From positions 1 to 6,475 of the forward strand of contig NZ_RQFO01000002.1 of NCBI RefSeq assembly GCF_004770045.1: DNA of 6,475 nt, in the 5' to 3' direction. This stretch comes from Leptospira montravelensis. GTDB lineage: Bacteria; Spirochaetota; Leptospiria; Leptospirales; Leptospiraceae. The notes beneath the pieces were generated by a model that did not search any database, was not told the origin of the DNA, and saw nothing but the letters and a program-made list of their open reading frames with translations. Positions 1-5,672 of this stretch are shown in pieces (positions within the stretch are counted from its first letter, which is position 1; every line of letters starts with the position of its first letter). A program made the position numbers and the translations under genes.

Positions 1-43
1 TCTTATCAAATTGTTTATATAGAACTTGTTGGAATTCGTTCAT
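1..43 (-). CDS. 5' end of a cassette gene, cut by the window edge
   Basis: An ATG at 43-41 opens a reading frame that stays open to the window edge and encodes MNEFQQVLYKQFDK. The product cannot be recognised from 14 residues. I call it a gene because it sits where every other gene here sits: on the minus strand, 29 nt after the TAAC box of repeat A, as the other genes start 23-80 nt after theirs. No Shine-Dalgarno sequence is visible upstream, which is also the case for most of its neighbours. It would be the next cassette downstream of the Mrr gene. Confidence 0.6.
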   Translation of the reverse strand, partial: MNEFQQVLYKQFDK

Positions 44-65
44 AGTATAGATTTTTAGGGCATTG

Positions 66-229
66 CATATAACGAACTAGGGGAGACGACGTTCCCTGAC
101 CCTGAGTCCCGACGGGACGTTAGGGACTGGCACGTAGCTTGCGTATGCGAGCGAGTGACAGAAAGGGAATGTGTCGCAGACCAAGCGAGGCCGTAGTGCC
201 GAAGCGCAGCGTTTCCCCGATGTTATGCG
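66..229 (-). repeat. attC-like cassette repeat, copy A
   Basis: This copy is bounded by CATATAAC (66-73) and GTTATGCG (222-229). Plus-strand fold: stem a 80-88 with 210-218 (9 bp, one G.T); stem b 89-97 with 164-172 (9 bp, one G.T); stem c 100-103 with 122-125; hairpin d 106-110 with 114-118, loop GAC; stem e CAC 131-133 with GTG 155-157, capped by hairpin GCTTGC 137-142 with GCGAGC 147-152; mini-hairpin f GTC-GCA-GAC 173-181; hairpin g 189-200, with GTA loop and bulged T197. The repeat follows the Mrr gene stop codon in the coding direction. The attC identity is inferred; the repeat and its fold are read directly. Confidence 0.9.
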
Positions 230-1137
230 TAGTCCCCTTTTTTAGAGGGAATCAAACCACTCTTTCTTTATCTCTATTTTTTCTACGATTTTTATATCCA
301 ATCCAAGTTTTAATTCCTTTAATTTATCGAGTAACGCATCTCCATCAATTAAATCAATAGGAGGTGCACCATCTCTTGTTGCTTCTTTTACCGCATCTCT
401 AGTGAAGGAACTTGTTGTTACAAATAATCCTTTGTCTGCTCTTCCTTGTAATGCCCCTCTAAAATCTCTGATTTCAGAAGCTGTGATAGAATTTTCCCTA
501 TATCTTTTACATTGAAATAAAACATTAAAGCTAATGAATCCAGCTATTCTAAATATTCCTTTTCCATCAATTCCTCCATCTCCACTTTTTCCTGTAACTT
601 CAACTTGGTGAAATCCAGATTCTCTAAGAATTCTTTTAAAAAGTCTTTCAAAGGCATCTGGCTTAATATCGAAGAGAATATTCTTTAAGGTTATTCTCCA
701 ATCTTGAAATTCTTCTGGAGCATCAAGATCATTGCTATCAAATTCTGATATTTCATTTTTTTCTTTTTTCTCTGATTTTGAAATAGATCTGACTAGATTT
801 ACTACGTCTTTCGGGTTTAATTCATTTATATCTTTGCTGGCTTTTGTAAGAGACCAAATCCCTCTAGAGGAATTTTCTAAAAATCCTGCTCTTTTGAGAT
901 AAGTCCTTGTCCATGCCAGTCGATACTCAACTTCACTTCTAGATCCTTTGTCTCCATGAGGTATCTCGAGAATATTATTGGGAAGTTGCATCAAATTGAA
1001 GACTTTTTCATTAATTTCATCAATTGTGCCTGATCCTCCAAGTTCCTTTAAGGAATTTAATAGAGGATTCATCATTTCATCATATGTTGGTAATTTCATA
1101 ATATTTATTCAGTTTGGTTTTTGGGGATTACGCATAA
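73..1137 (-). mobile_element. Putative gene cassette carrying the Mrr-like gene
   Basis: The boundaries assume cleavage between G and TT of the GTTA box on the coding strand, as in integrons. The unit holds a 38-nt leader, one gene, and repeat A as its 3' recombination site. Its arms are GTTATGCGTAGTCCCC (222-237) and GGGGATTACGCATAAC (1123-1138). They are inverted copies of each other except at G232/T1128. The flanking cassettes have different arm sequences, so the arms belong to this unit. No promoter or integrase lies inside. Confidence 0.7.
242..1099 (-). CDS. mrr: Mrr-family type IV restriction endonuclease
   Basis: The 285-residue protein has the two-domain layout of Mrr. An N-terminal winged-helix DNA-recognition domain (about residues 1-92) ends in GIWSLT. 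After a charged linker (about 105-130) comes the PD-(D/E)xK-type catalytic domain (about 140-260). Its active-site motifs are readable: FERLF around E151, GDGGIDG with D178, and FQCKR with Q196 and K198. The family cuts DNA carrying modified bases, so the likely job is restriction of methylated foreign DNA in the cytoplasm. Length is near the E. coli Mrr (about 300 residues) and nothing looks broken. The ATG at 1099 is the first in frame after repeat B. No Shine-Dalgarno is evident in the 38-nt leader. The TAA lies 4 nt past the cassette arm. Family call is firm; specificity is unknown. Confidence 0.9.
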   Translation of the reverse strand: MKLPTYDEMMNPLLNSLKELGGSGTIDEINEKVFNLMQLPNNILEIPHGDKGSRSEVEYRLAWTRTYLKRAGFLENSSRGIWSLTKASKDINELNPKDVVNLVRSISKSEKKEKNEISEFDSNDLDAPEEFQDWRITLKNILFDIKPDAFERLFKRILRESGFHQVEVTGKSGDGGIDGKGIFRIAGFISFNVLFQCKRYRENSITASEIRDFRGALQGRADKGLFVTTSSFTRDAVKEATRDGAPPIDLIDGDALLDKLKELKLGLDIKIVEKIEIKKEWFDSL

Positions 1138-1294
1138 CGAACTAGGGGAGACGACGTTCCCTGACCCTGAGTCCCGACGGGACGTTAGGGACTGGCACGT
1201 AGCTTGCGTATGCGAGCGAGTGACAGAAAGGGAATGTGGCGTAGCCCAAGCAAGGCCGTAGTGCCGCAGCGCAGCGTTTCCCCGTTGTTATACG
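1131..1294 (-). repeat. attC-like cassette repeat, copy B
   Basis: Bounded by CGCATAAC (1131-1138) and GTTATACG (1287-1294). It is nearly identical to copy A through its first half, including the GCTTGC/GCGAGC hairpin. Towards the 3' end it shares two changes with copy F: GCAAGGCC in place of GCGAGGCC, and GCCGCAGCGC in place of GCCGAAGCGC. Mini-hairpin f is GGC-GTA-GCC here. It lies between the barrel-protein stop codon and the Mrr leader. Confidence 0.9.
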
Positions 1295-2253
1295 ACGTGA
1301 CAATTAGAATACGGTAGAGGCTGAAATATAGAATCCTCTAATGATTTCTTTTCCATTCGATAACTTACTACTTTGGATACCATAAGAATTTCTAAAAGAA
1401 GAATACGAATAATAAGTATCATTTAAATCTTCGTATTTAAAATATGAATAATTGTAATTGAATCCGAAAGCAAGATTAAAGTTTTCTAAGAAATTGTATT
1501 TCAATGAAATGTTCGCTTCATACCCTTGAAAAATGCCCTTTGTTTTTCCATTTCCTTTTATAATTCCAAAATCAGCAACAGTTCCAGACGGAAAGTAGTA
1601 AAGGTTGGAATCAAGGTAATAGTAATCTCTTTTACCTTGGGTATGATACAAATCTAATCCAAGATTAAGGGAAAGATTATCTGTAATAGGAATTTTTGAT
1701 TTTAGAACAATTTGAGGGCCTAAGGCAATTATTTTTTCTTCAGCAGTAAAATTGTCTTTTGAAATATTTCTGATTCCCCCACCAATTGCAAAATATTCTT
1801 TTGATTCTGGAGAAAGATAAAAGAAGAAATTTAATTTATAATCATTTCTTTCATTATTTCTTAAATATTCTTTATAACGTTCATATTGTAAAGTATTGTT
1901 TATTCTATATACATTATCAATGTCATAATTAGCTTTTTCAATTTGAATTTTGGAGTATTCAAATTCAAACCCAAAACCTTTATCAAGATTTTTATAAATA
2001 AAGAAAAAAGGATTAATTGTTTTATTATTGCTTCTTAAATTATTTATTTTAAATCCCCAATAGGGTTCAGCATCGGTTTTGTCTCTACTATATTCATATG
2101 GAATGAATTCAGCTTTTTGTGCCTTGATTCCAGTTTCTATAGTTGGTTTTGACGACTGCGAAAACAATGCAGAGTTTAATAGGATTAGGCTTAAGATTGT
2201 TGTTTTTATAGTTTTATGCATTTTAATGATTCAGGTTTTGTCATGTCGTATAA
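1138..2253 (-). mobile_element. Putative gene cassette carrying the outer-membrane protein gene
   Basis: The unit holds a 32-nt leader, one gene, and repeat B as 3' site. Its arms are GTTATACGACGTGACAA (1287-1303) and TTGTCATGTCGTATAAC (2238-2254), a 17-nt inverted pair whose only mismatch is G1297/T2244. The left arm ends exactly at the base before the stop codon. Boundaries are inferred from the integron cleavage rule. Confidence 0.7.
1304..2221 (-). CDS. Outer-membrane beta-barrel protein, function unknown
   Basis: The 305-residue protein opens with a clear Sec signal peptide: KTIK, then the hydrophobic stretch TTILSLILLNSALFS, with cleavage probably near residue 21-22. The mature part is rich in Tyr, Phe, Asn and alternating polar/hydrophobic strands, for example GFGFEFEYSKIQI, YKLNFFFYLSP and FNLAFGFNYNYSYF. 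The chain ends in FYISASTVF, an aromatic C-terminal strand typical of the signal read by the BAM assembly machinery. I infer an outer-membrane barrel of perhaps 10-12 strands. No named porin family is recognised. The start ATG at 2221 directly precedes the signal peptide and lacks an obvious Shine-Dalgarno. Cassette cargo exposed on the surface could alter phage or host contact, but nothing in the sequence proves it. Confidence 0.8.
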   Translation of the reverse strand: MHKTIKTTILSLILLNSALFSQSSKPTIETGIKAQKAEFIPYEYSRDKTDAEPYWGFKINNLRSNNKTINPFFFIYKNLDKGFGFEFEYSKIQIEKANYDIDNVYRINNTLQYERYKEYLRNNERNDYKLNFFFYLSPESKEYFAIGGGIRNISKDNFTAEEKIIALGPQIVLKSKIPITDNLSLNLGLDLYHTQGKRDYYYLDSNLYYFPSGTVADFGIIKGNGKTKGIFQGYEANISLKYNFLENFNLAFGFNYNYSYFKYEDLNDTYYSYSSFRNSYGIQSSKLSNGKEIIRGFYISASTVF

Positions 2254-2411
2254 CGAACCAGGCTACCCGAAGTTCCTCGGAGCTGAGCCTGCAAGGCAGG
2301 CGTTAGCGTCGGCGCGAATCTTGCGGAAGCAAGAGACGTGACGGAGAGGAATTTGCCGCAGGCCAAGCGAGGGCGAAGTCCCGAAGCGAAGTGGGTAGCC
2401 GATGTTAGTCG
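2247..2411 (-). repeat. attC-like cassette repeat, copy C (divergent)
   Basis: Bounded by CGTATAAC (2247-2254) and GTTAGTCG (2404-2411). Much of the sequence differs from the other copies, yet the same fold returns with new base pairs: GGCTACCC 2261-2268 with GGGTAGCC 2393-2400; AAGTTCCTC 2270-2278 with GAGGAATTT 2346-2354; GCT 2282-2284 with AGC 2305-2307; GCCTGC 2287-2292 with GCAGGC 2296-2301; TCTTGC 2319-2324 with GCAAGA 2329-2334 around a GGAA loop; GCC-GCA-GGC 2355-2363; GGG-C-GAA-G-T-CCC 2371-2382, with the bulged T kept at 2379. This is the strongest single piece of evidence for a conserved structure. Confidence 0.9.
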
Positions 2412-3291
2412 CAGTCCCGTTATATTGATTTCTTTTTTAATTTTAAATAAGCGTAGATAGTTGAAAGAAAAATATAAAATTGCCAATTATTCCATATAGA
2501 TTCATCGATATTTTCCTTTTGTCTTTGATTCATGTGTCTAATTGAAAAATTGTTAATAATATTAAATAGGTCTGATTCATCCTGTTCAGATATTAAATCG
2601 TTTATGTTTGGTCTTATGTATTCTAGGATATCCGCTAATTCCCGAACTGAATCTTTTCTGTCTTTTTCGTTTGAATGTCTGTTTCTGAATTTTTTGATTG
2701 AATCGCTTAGCTTTATTAGAATCTTTTCGTCATTAGTCGGTGGTTCAGCATCAAATATTTCTTGCACTCCAAATTCGGATTTTTTATATATCATCCCGTC
2801 TTTTTCAAGTATATAATCTTTATTGTAATCTATAAGTTGAGCATTAATTTGATCTGAAAATTCTTTCCTGCCTAGTTCAATATCAAAGCTTTCAAAAATA
2901 TCAAAACCATAGAGTTGTTCAATTCTTTCTTGAGTATATACAGGTTTTCTCACTATATCCCAAAGGAATTCAATTATATCAAAAAGATCCTCTTCGGAGT
3001 AATATTCATAATGATTGTATATAGGCCAAAGATTTCTTTTTCGAACTTTTAAGAATAGTTTCCTTGCGATATCTTCGTCATTACCCAACTTTCCATTATA
3101 CCAGCGTCCTGGTAAAGAATAACTATCATAAAAACCTAGAGATTCAGCAAAATAGAAATTTTTAGAAAATTCACTAATGACTTCATTGATTAATTCACAT
3201 AAATTTCTTAAATTTAATTTTTGATTTCGATTTCTATTGTTTCTAATTGAAAAGTATTCTTTAGACATATTATTTTAGGGATTGCGACTAA
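2254..3291 (-). mobile_element. Putative gene cassette carrying the 282-residue unknown gene
   Basis: The unit holds a 23-nt leader, one gene, and divergent repeat C as 3' site. Its arms are GTTAGTCGCAGTCCC (2404-2418) and GGGATTGCGACTAAC (3278-3292), 15 nt with one mismatch (G2414/T3282). This cassette carries the unusual box GTTAGTCG. The same unusual box appears in inverted form at its other end, which shows that the arms travel with the cassette. Confidence 0.7.
2420..3268 (-). CDS. Hypothetical protein, possible abortive-infection/HEPN-like
   Basis: The 282-residue soluble protein has no signal peptide or long membrane segment. Its N-terminal half (about 17-150) looks helical and aromatic-rich, with segments such as DLFDIIEFLWDIV (94-106). 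The C-terminal block (about 180-278) has a long basic/acidic helix holding RNRH (195-198), then ESDLFNIINNFSIRHMNQRQK (231-251) and IWNNWQFYIFLSTIYAYLKL (258-277). The 'NxFxIRHxNxxQK...W..W.FYxFLxTIxAxL' pattern feels familiar from uncharacterised Abi-like proteins, but I cannot name the family. RNRH and IRH might be ribonuclease-like HEPN residues; that is a guess. The start at 3268 is the first ATG after repeat D, with no Shine-Dalgarno. The TAA lies one base beyond the cassette arm. Neighbouring Mrr and DUF4062 genes make a defence role plausible but unproven. Confidence 0.75.
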   Translation of the reverse strand: MSKEYFSIRNNRNRNQKLNLRNLCELINEVISEFSKNFYFAESLGFYDSYSLPGRWYNGKLGNDEDIARKLFLKVRKRNLWPIYNHYEYYSEEDLFDIIEFLWDIVRKPVYTQERIEQLYGFDIFESFDIELGRKEFSDQINAQLIDYNKDYILEKDGMIYKKSEFGVQEIFDAEPPTNDEKILIKLSDSIKKFRNRHSNEKDRKDSVRELADILEYIRPNINDLISEQDESDLFNIINNFSIRHMNQRQKENIDESIWNNWQFYIFLSTIYAYLKLKKKSI

Positions 3292-3450
3292 CGAACTAGT
3301 GGAGACGACGTTCCCTGACCCTGAGTCCCGAACGGGACGTTAGGGACTGGCACGGAGTTTGCGGATGCAAACGAGTGACAGAAAGGGAATGTGCCGCAGG
3401 CCAAGCGAGGCCGTAAGTGCCGAAGCGCAGCGTTTCCATGCTGTTATGCG
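3285..3450 (-). repeat. attC-like cassette repeat, copy D
   Basis: Bounded by CGACTAAC (3285-3292) and GTTATGCG (3443-3450). Stem a shows paired substitutions against copy A: GTGGAGACG pairs with CGTTTCCAT, so a G-C becomes T-A and the terminal pair becomes a G.T wobble on the plus strand. The side hairpin is GTTTGC/GCAAAC, against GCTTGC/GCGAGC in copies A and B. Mini-hairpin f is GCC-GCA-GGC. The central hairpin loop is GAAC. Confidence 0.9.
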
Positions 3451-4421
3451 CAGTAAATTAGTTATCAAAACTTATTTCTACGGGACTTTCTATTTTAAAT
3501 TTTCTAGTTTTCAAATCAATCCCATAAATTATTGCTGAAGCTGCGTTAAGTCTCGCATTTGTTTGATATTCAGAGGTTACGGTTATTCCGTCGTAAGTTG
3601 AATATTCTACAATGATAAAACTACTTATAATTTGTCCTATTTGAGGTAGGGACCAAATTTGTGAAATGTGTTTTCTTTCTTTTGGTGCTAGTAATTCAAA
3701 ATCCTTACTTTTTAATTCGTCTTTGTATCCGAAAGATTTAATGAAAATAGTATACTCAGATGTATTCGTAAATTCTGACTTTAAAACAACATCATTACCT
3801 TCAATGTTCGTAATCATCTGTGCTTCTAGGATCGGTATTTCGCCTTCTGCAATTTTTCTTGCTAGATTCATTTTTAGATAAGGAATTTTTAGTTTTTTCT
3901 CAAGGCTTGCTTTTATATCTATTGAATTCCTAAAAGGAATTATCCAATTATTGTCTGTTTTATCTGAACTTTCTCCGTGAGTCGAAATCAATGAAAAAAT
4001 ACCAAATTCTTTTTCATGAATCCAATTTGGTTTGAAACCATTTGGATTTGATTTATAAACTTTATACTCACCGTAAGTTTTATCTCTTATATAAAACAAG
4101 ATTGGTTTTGAATTTTTTTTTGCCTCTAAGTATTCTAAATGAGTAACACTTAATTTTGGATAGCCAAGATTTTCTACTGTATTACCGTATCTTTTATCGA
4201 TTATAAAAATAACATAGTCTGATCTTCGTAGGTTTTCTAAACATGTTTCAATAGCTGATTTATCAGGAAAGAGTTCAAAATCTGAACTATCTATTTCACT
4301 TAATCTAACGGTAAAGCCTGTTTGTATTAAATGGTGAAAAATCTCGGCGCGTAAGTCTATAAGATCAAAAATTGTTGAGGATATAAATATATTCATAATA
4401 TTTTTAATTTATTGCGCATAA
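3292..4421 (-). mobile_element. Putative gene cassette carrying the DUF4062 gene
   Basis: The unit holds a 25-nt leader, one gene, and repeat D as 3' site. Its arms are GTTATGCGCAGTAAATTA (3443-3460) and TAATTTATTGCGCATAAC (4405-4422), the longest pair here at 18 nt, with one mismatch (G3453/T4412). The left arm includes the gene's TAA stop codon, so the pairing reaches into coding sequence. Confidence 0.7.
3458..4396 (-). CDS. DUF4062 domain protein, probable defence-associated sensor/effector
   Basis: The 312-residue protein begins with a textbook DUF4062 domain (about residues 1-100): the opening strand IFISSTIFDL (3-12), the helix DLRAEIFHHL (14-23), the second strand core SDYVIFIIDKRYG (59-71), and the SVTHLEYLEAKK helix (83-94). 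DUF4062 is a Rossmann-like domain related to TIR/SEFIR-type folds. It often sits at the N-terminus of NTPase or other proteins in bacterial immunity, with no biochemical role firmly assigned. Residues about 170-312 form a separate beta-rich region (NIEGNDVVLKSEFTNTSEYTIFI and following) that I do not recognise. There is no P-loop, so this is not a STAND NTPase. No signal peptide; cytoplasmic. The start at 4396 places the FISST strand at the N-terminus as in the family. No Shine-Dalgarno is seen. Confidence 0.85.
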   Translation of the reverse strand: MNIFISSTIFDLIDLRAEIFHHLIQTGFTVRLSEIDSSDFELFPDKSAIETCLENLRRSDYVIFIIDKRYGNTVENLGYPKLSVTHLEYLEAKKNSKPILFYIRDKTYGEYKVYKSNPNGFKPNWIHEKEFGIFSLISTHGESSDKTDNNWIIPFRNSIDIKASLEKKLKIPYLKMNLARKIAEGEIPILEAQMITNIEGNDVVLKSEFTNTSEYTIFIKSFGYKDELKSKDFELLAPKERKHISQIWSLPQIGQIISSFIIVEYSTYDGITVTSEYQTNARLNAASAIIYGIDLKTRKFKIESPVEISFDN

Positions 4422-4580
4422 CGAACTAGGGGAGACGACGTTCCCTGACCCTGAGTCCCTGATGGGACGTTAGGGACTGGCACGGAGTTTGCGGATGCAA
4501 ACGAGTGACAGAAAGGGAATGTGGCGCAGCCCAAGCGAGGCCGGCAGTGCCGAAGCGCAGCGTTTCCCCGATGTTATACG
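4415..4580 (-). repeat. attC-like cassette repeat, copy E
   Basis: Bounded by CGCATAAC (4415-4422) and GTTATACG (4573-4580). It is a member of the D/E/F subgroup with side hairpin GTTTGC/GCAAAC. The central hairpin is GTCCC-TGAT-GGGAC. Mini-hairpin f is GGC-GCA-GCC. Hairpin g has a GGCA loop but keeps the GGC/GCC stem and the bulged T. Confidence 0.9.
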
Positions 4581-4585
4581 CTGTC

Positions 4586-5479
4586 CTAGAGGTCACTTAT
4601 GGATTTATCTTCGTAAATTACTTCTTTGATACTTCCATCGAGATTAGCGATCCATTTTTTTTGAAAAGTATATGACTCGTTTTTATAGCTTTTGCTACAA
4701 ACTGGACAAGAATTATTTATTCCATCCTTATTGGAACAAATGGTTTTGCTATTGTAATTTGTTTCTCCCATTAAAGAGTTTGATATGTATGCATATTCGT
4801 AGTTTTCTGTTTGAACATATTCATCACATTCCGTTGCGCAGCCAAAAGATTTTTGAAACACTACTTTATATTTAATGAAAGATTTTGGTAAACCTAAAGA
4901 AAACATATTCATATCTGAAAAGATTAATTTATTTTCTTTAAAAATAAAATTGTAATTATTAAATTCATCTTCACTGTCTCCTGGTGAAATAGATATTACA
5001 CGGTAGATTCCGATTGTTGAATCAAAGGTTACTGTGCCAGTATTTTCGGTTAACTTAAATGTTCTTTTATCTTTCTCAGAATTATAATCGATTTTCTCAA
5101 AGGAAGGGATTAGTTTTCTGAATCCACTTATCGTTTTTTCATTTTCTATTGGATTTGTAAATGCATCCTCATGTATAAGAAAACCGGAAAATGAATAACC
5201 AACTATATCGTAATGTTTAATTTTCATCCACTTACCATTTTTTCCATCAATTGTCATTTCTTGTAAAACATCACCATAGGATTCAATTACGGAGCCGTCA
5301 GGAATTAGTCCAATTTTTTCACTATTGATATCAGGTAATTTTCTAATTCGCAAACCTCCATTCGCATTTACGATCATTTTAATAGGCTTTATAACAGTAA
5401 GATTCTTTTCATTATTTGATTTTTTACAATAGTTGAAGAAGAAAGTTGTCCCAATAATAATTATTAATATTTTTTTCAT
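4586..5479 (-). CDS. SH3-domain lipoprotein
   Basis: The 297-residue protein starts at the ATG at 5479. The frame stays open 49 codons further upstream, but that extension translates repeat F and is not credible. The chosen start has GGAG 8 nt upstream and gives a signal peptide MKKILIIIIGTTFFFNYC. Cys18 after FNY is the likely lipidated residue, a relaxed lipobox of the spirochaetal kind. Residues about 36-104 form a bacterial SH3 domain: NGGLRIRKLPDINSEKIGLIPDGSVI, then GKWMKIKHYDIVGYSFSGFL, the usual 'LNVRxxPs...vi..l..G..v' and 'GWv...yl' pattern. The rest is an unknown domain with Cys214, Cys218, Cys248 and a CPVC pair (258/261), possibly disulphide-bonded or metal-binding. Such SH3 domains often bind peptidoglycan or protein peptides. 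I infer a membrane-anchored periplasmic or surface lipoprotein; the ligand is unknown. Confidence 0.85.
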   Translation of the reverse strand: MKKILIIIIGTTFFFNYCKKSNNEKNLTVIKPIKMIVNANGGLRIRKLPDINSEKIGLIPDGSVIESYGDVLQEMTIDGKNGKWMKIKHYDIVGYSFSGFLIHEDAFTNPIENEKTISGFRKLIPSFEKIDYNSEKDKRTFKLTENTGTVTFDSTIGIYRVISISPGDSEDEFNNYNFIFKENKLIFSDMNMFSLGLPKSFIKYKVVFQKSFGCATECDEYVQTENYEYAYISNSLMGETNYNSKTICSNKDGINNSCPVCSKSYKNESYTFQKKWIANLDGSIKEVIYEDKSISDL

Positions 5480-5485
5480 TTTTTT

Positions 5486-5491
5486 ATCTCC
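5486..5491 (-). promoter_or_regulatory. Shine-Dalgarno site of the SH3 lipoprotein gene
   Basis: The coding strand reads GGAGAT here, with 8 nt between GGAG and the ATG at 5479. It fixes the true start and rules out the longer reading frame that begins inside repeat F. It is the only clear ribosome binding site among the cassette leaders in this window. Confidence 0.7.
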
Positions 5492-5505
5492 ATTTTTTAG
5501 GATAG

Positions 5506-5672
5506 CGTATAACGAACTAGGGGAGACGACGTTCCCTGACCCTGAGTCCCTGGAGGGGACGTTAGGGACTGGCACGGAGTTTGCGGATGCAAACGAGTGA
5601 CAGAAAGGGAATGTGGCGCAGCCCAAGCAAGGCCGTAAGTGCCGCAGCGCAGCGTTTCCCCGCTGTTATGCG
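5506..5672 (-). repeat. attC-like cassette repeat, copy F
   Basis: Bounded by CGTATAAC (5506-5513) and GTTATGCG (5665-5672). It belongs with D and E by the GTTTGC/GCAAAC side hairpin. The central hairpin loop is TGGAG between GTCCC and GGGAC. It shares with copy B the paired changes GCAAGGCC and GCCGCAGCGC near the 3' end. It follows the stop codon of the two-TM protein gene. Confidence 0.9.

Larger units (their letters stand above)
4422..5512 (-). mobile_element. Putative gene cassette carrying the SH3 lipoprotein gene
   Basis: The unit holds a 33-nt leader, one gene, and repeat E as 3' site. Its arms are GTTATACGCTGTCCTA (4573-4588) and TAGGATAGCGTATAAC (5498-5513), 16 nt with one mismatch (G4583/T5503). 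The left arm includes the TAG stop codon at 4588-4586. This is the only cassette here with a strong Shine-Dalgarno in its leader. Confidence 0.7.

Noticed and set aside
66..229. Repeats as rho-independent terminators
   Set aside because: The fold is long and branched and no U-run follows it on the coding strand, so simple terminator function is not supported, although it could slow transcription.
66..229. tRNA or rRNA fragment in the GC-rich repeats
   Set aside because: No cloverleaf with T-loop or anticodon arm and no rRNA signature sequence; the fold is different.
139..360. Plus-strand open frame starting in repeat A
   Set aside because: It begins inside the repeat and runs antisense to the Mrr gene end; no family features.
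2079..2306. Plus-strand open frame antisense to the signal peptide of the barrel protein
   Set aside because: Antisense to a well-supported gene and ends in repeat C.
2241..2486. Minus-strand open frame across repeat C
   Set aside because: It overlaps the end of the 282-residue gene in another frame and mostly translates repeat sequence.
2532..2816. Plus-strand open frame antisense to the 282-residue gene
   Set aside because: Ser/Leu/Phe-rich translation typical of the complement of AT-rich coding sequence; no start signal.
5480..5626. N-terminal extension of the lipoprotein reading frame
   Set aside because: It translates repeat F, lacks a signal peptide at its start, and is displaced by a signal peptide and GGAG site at 5479.
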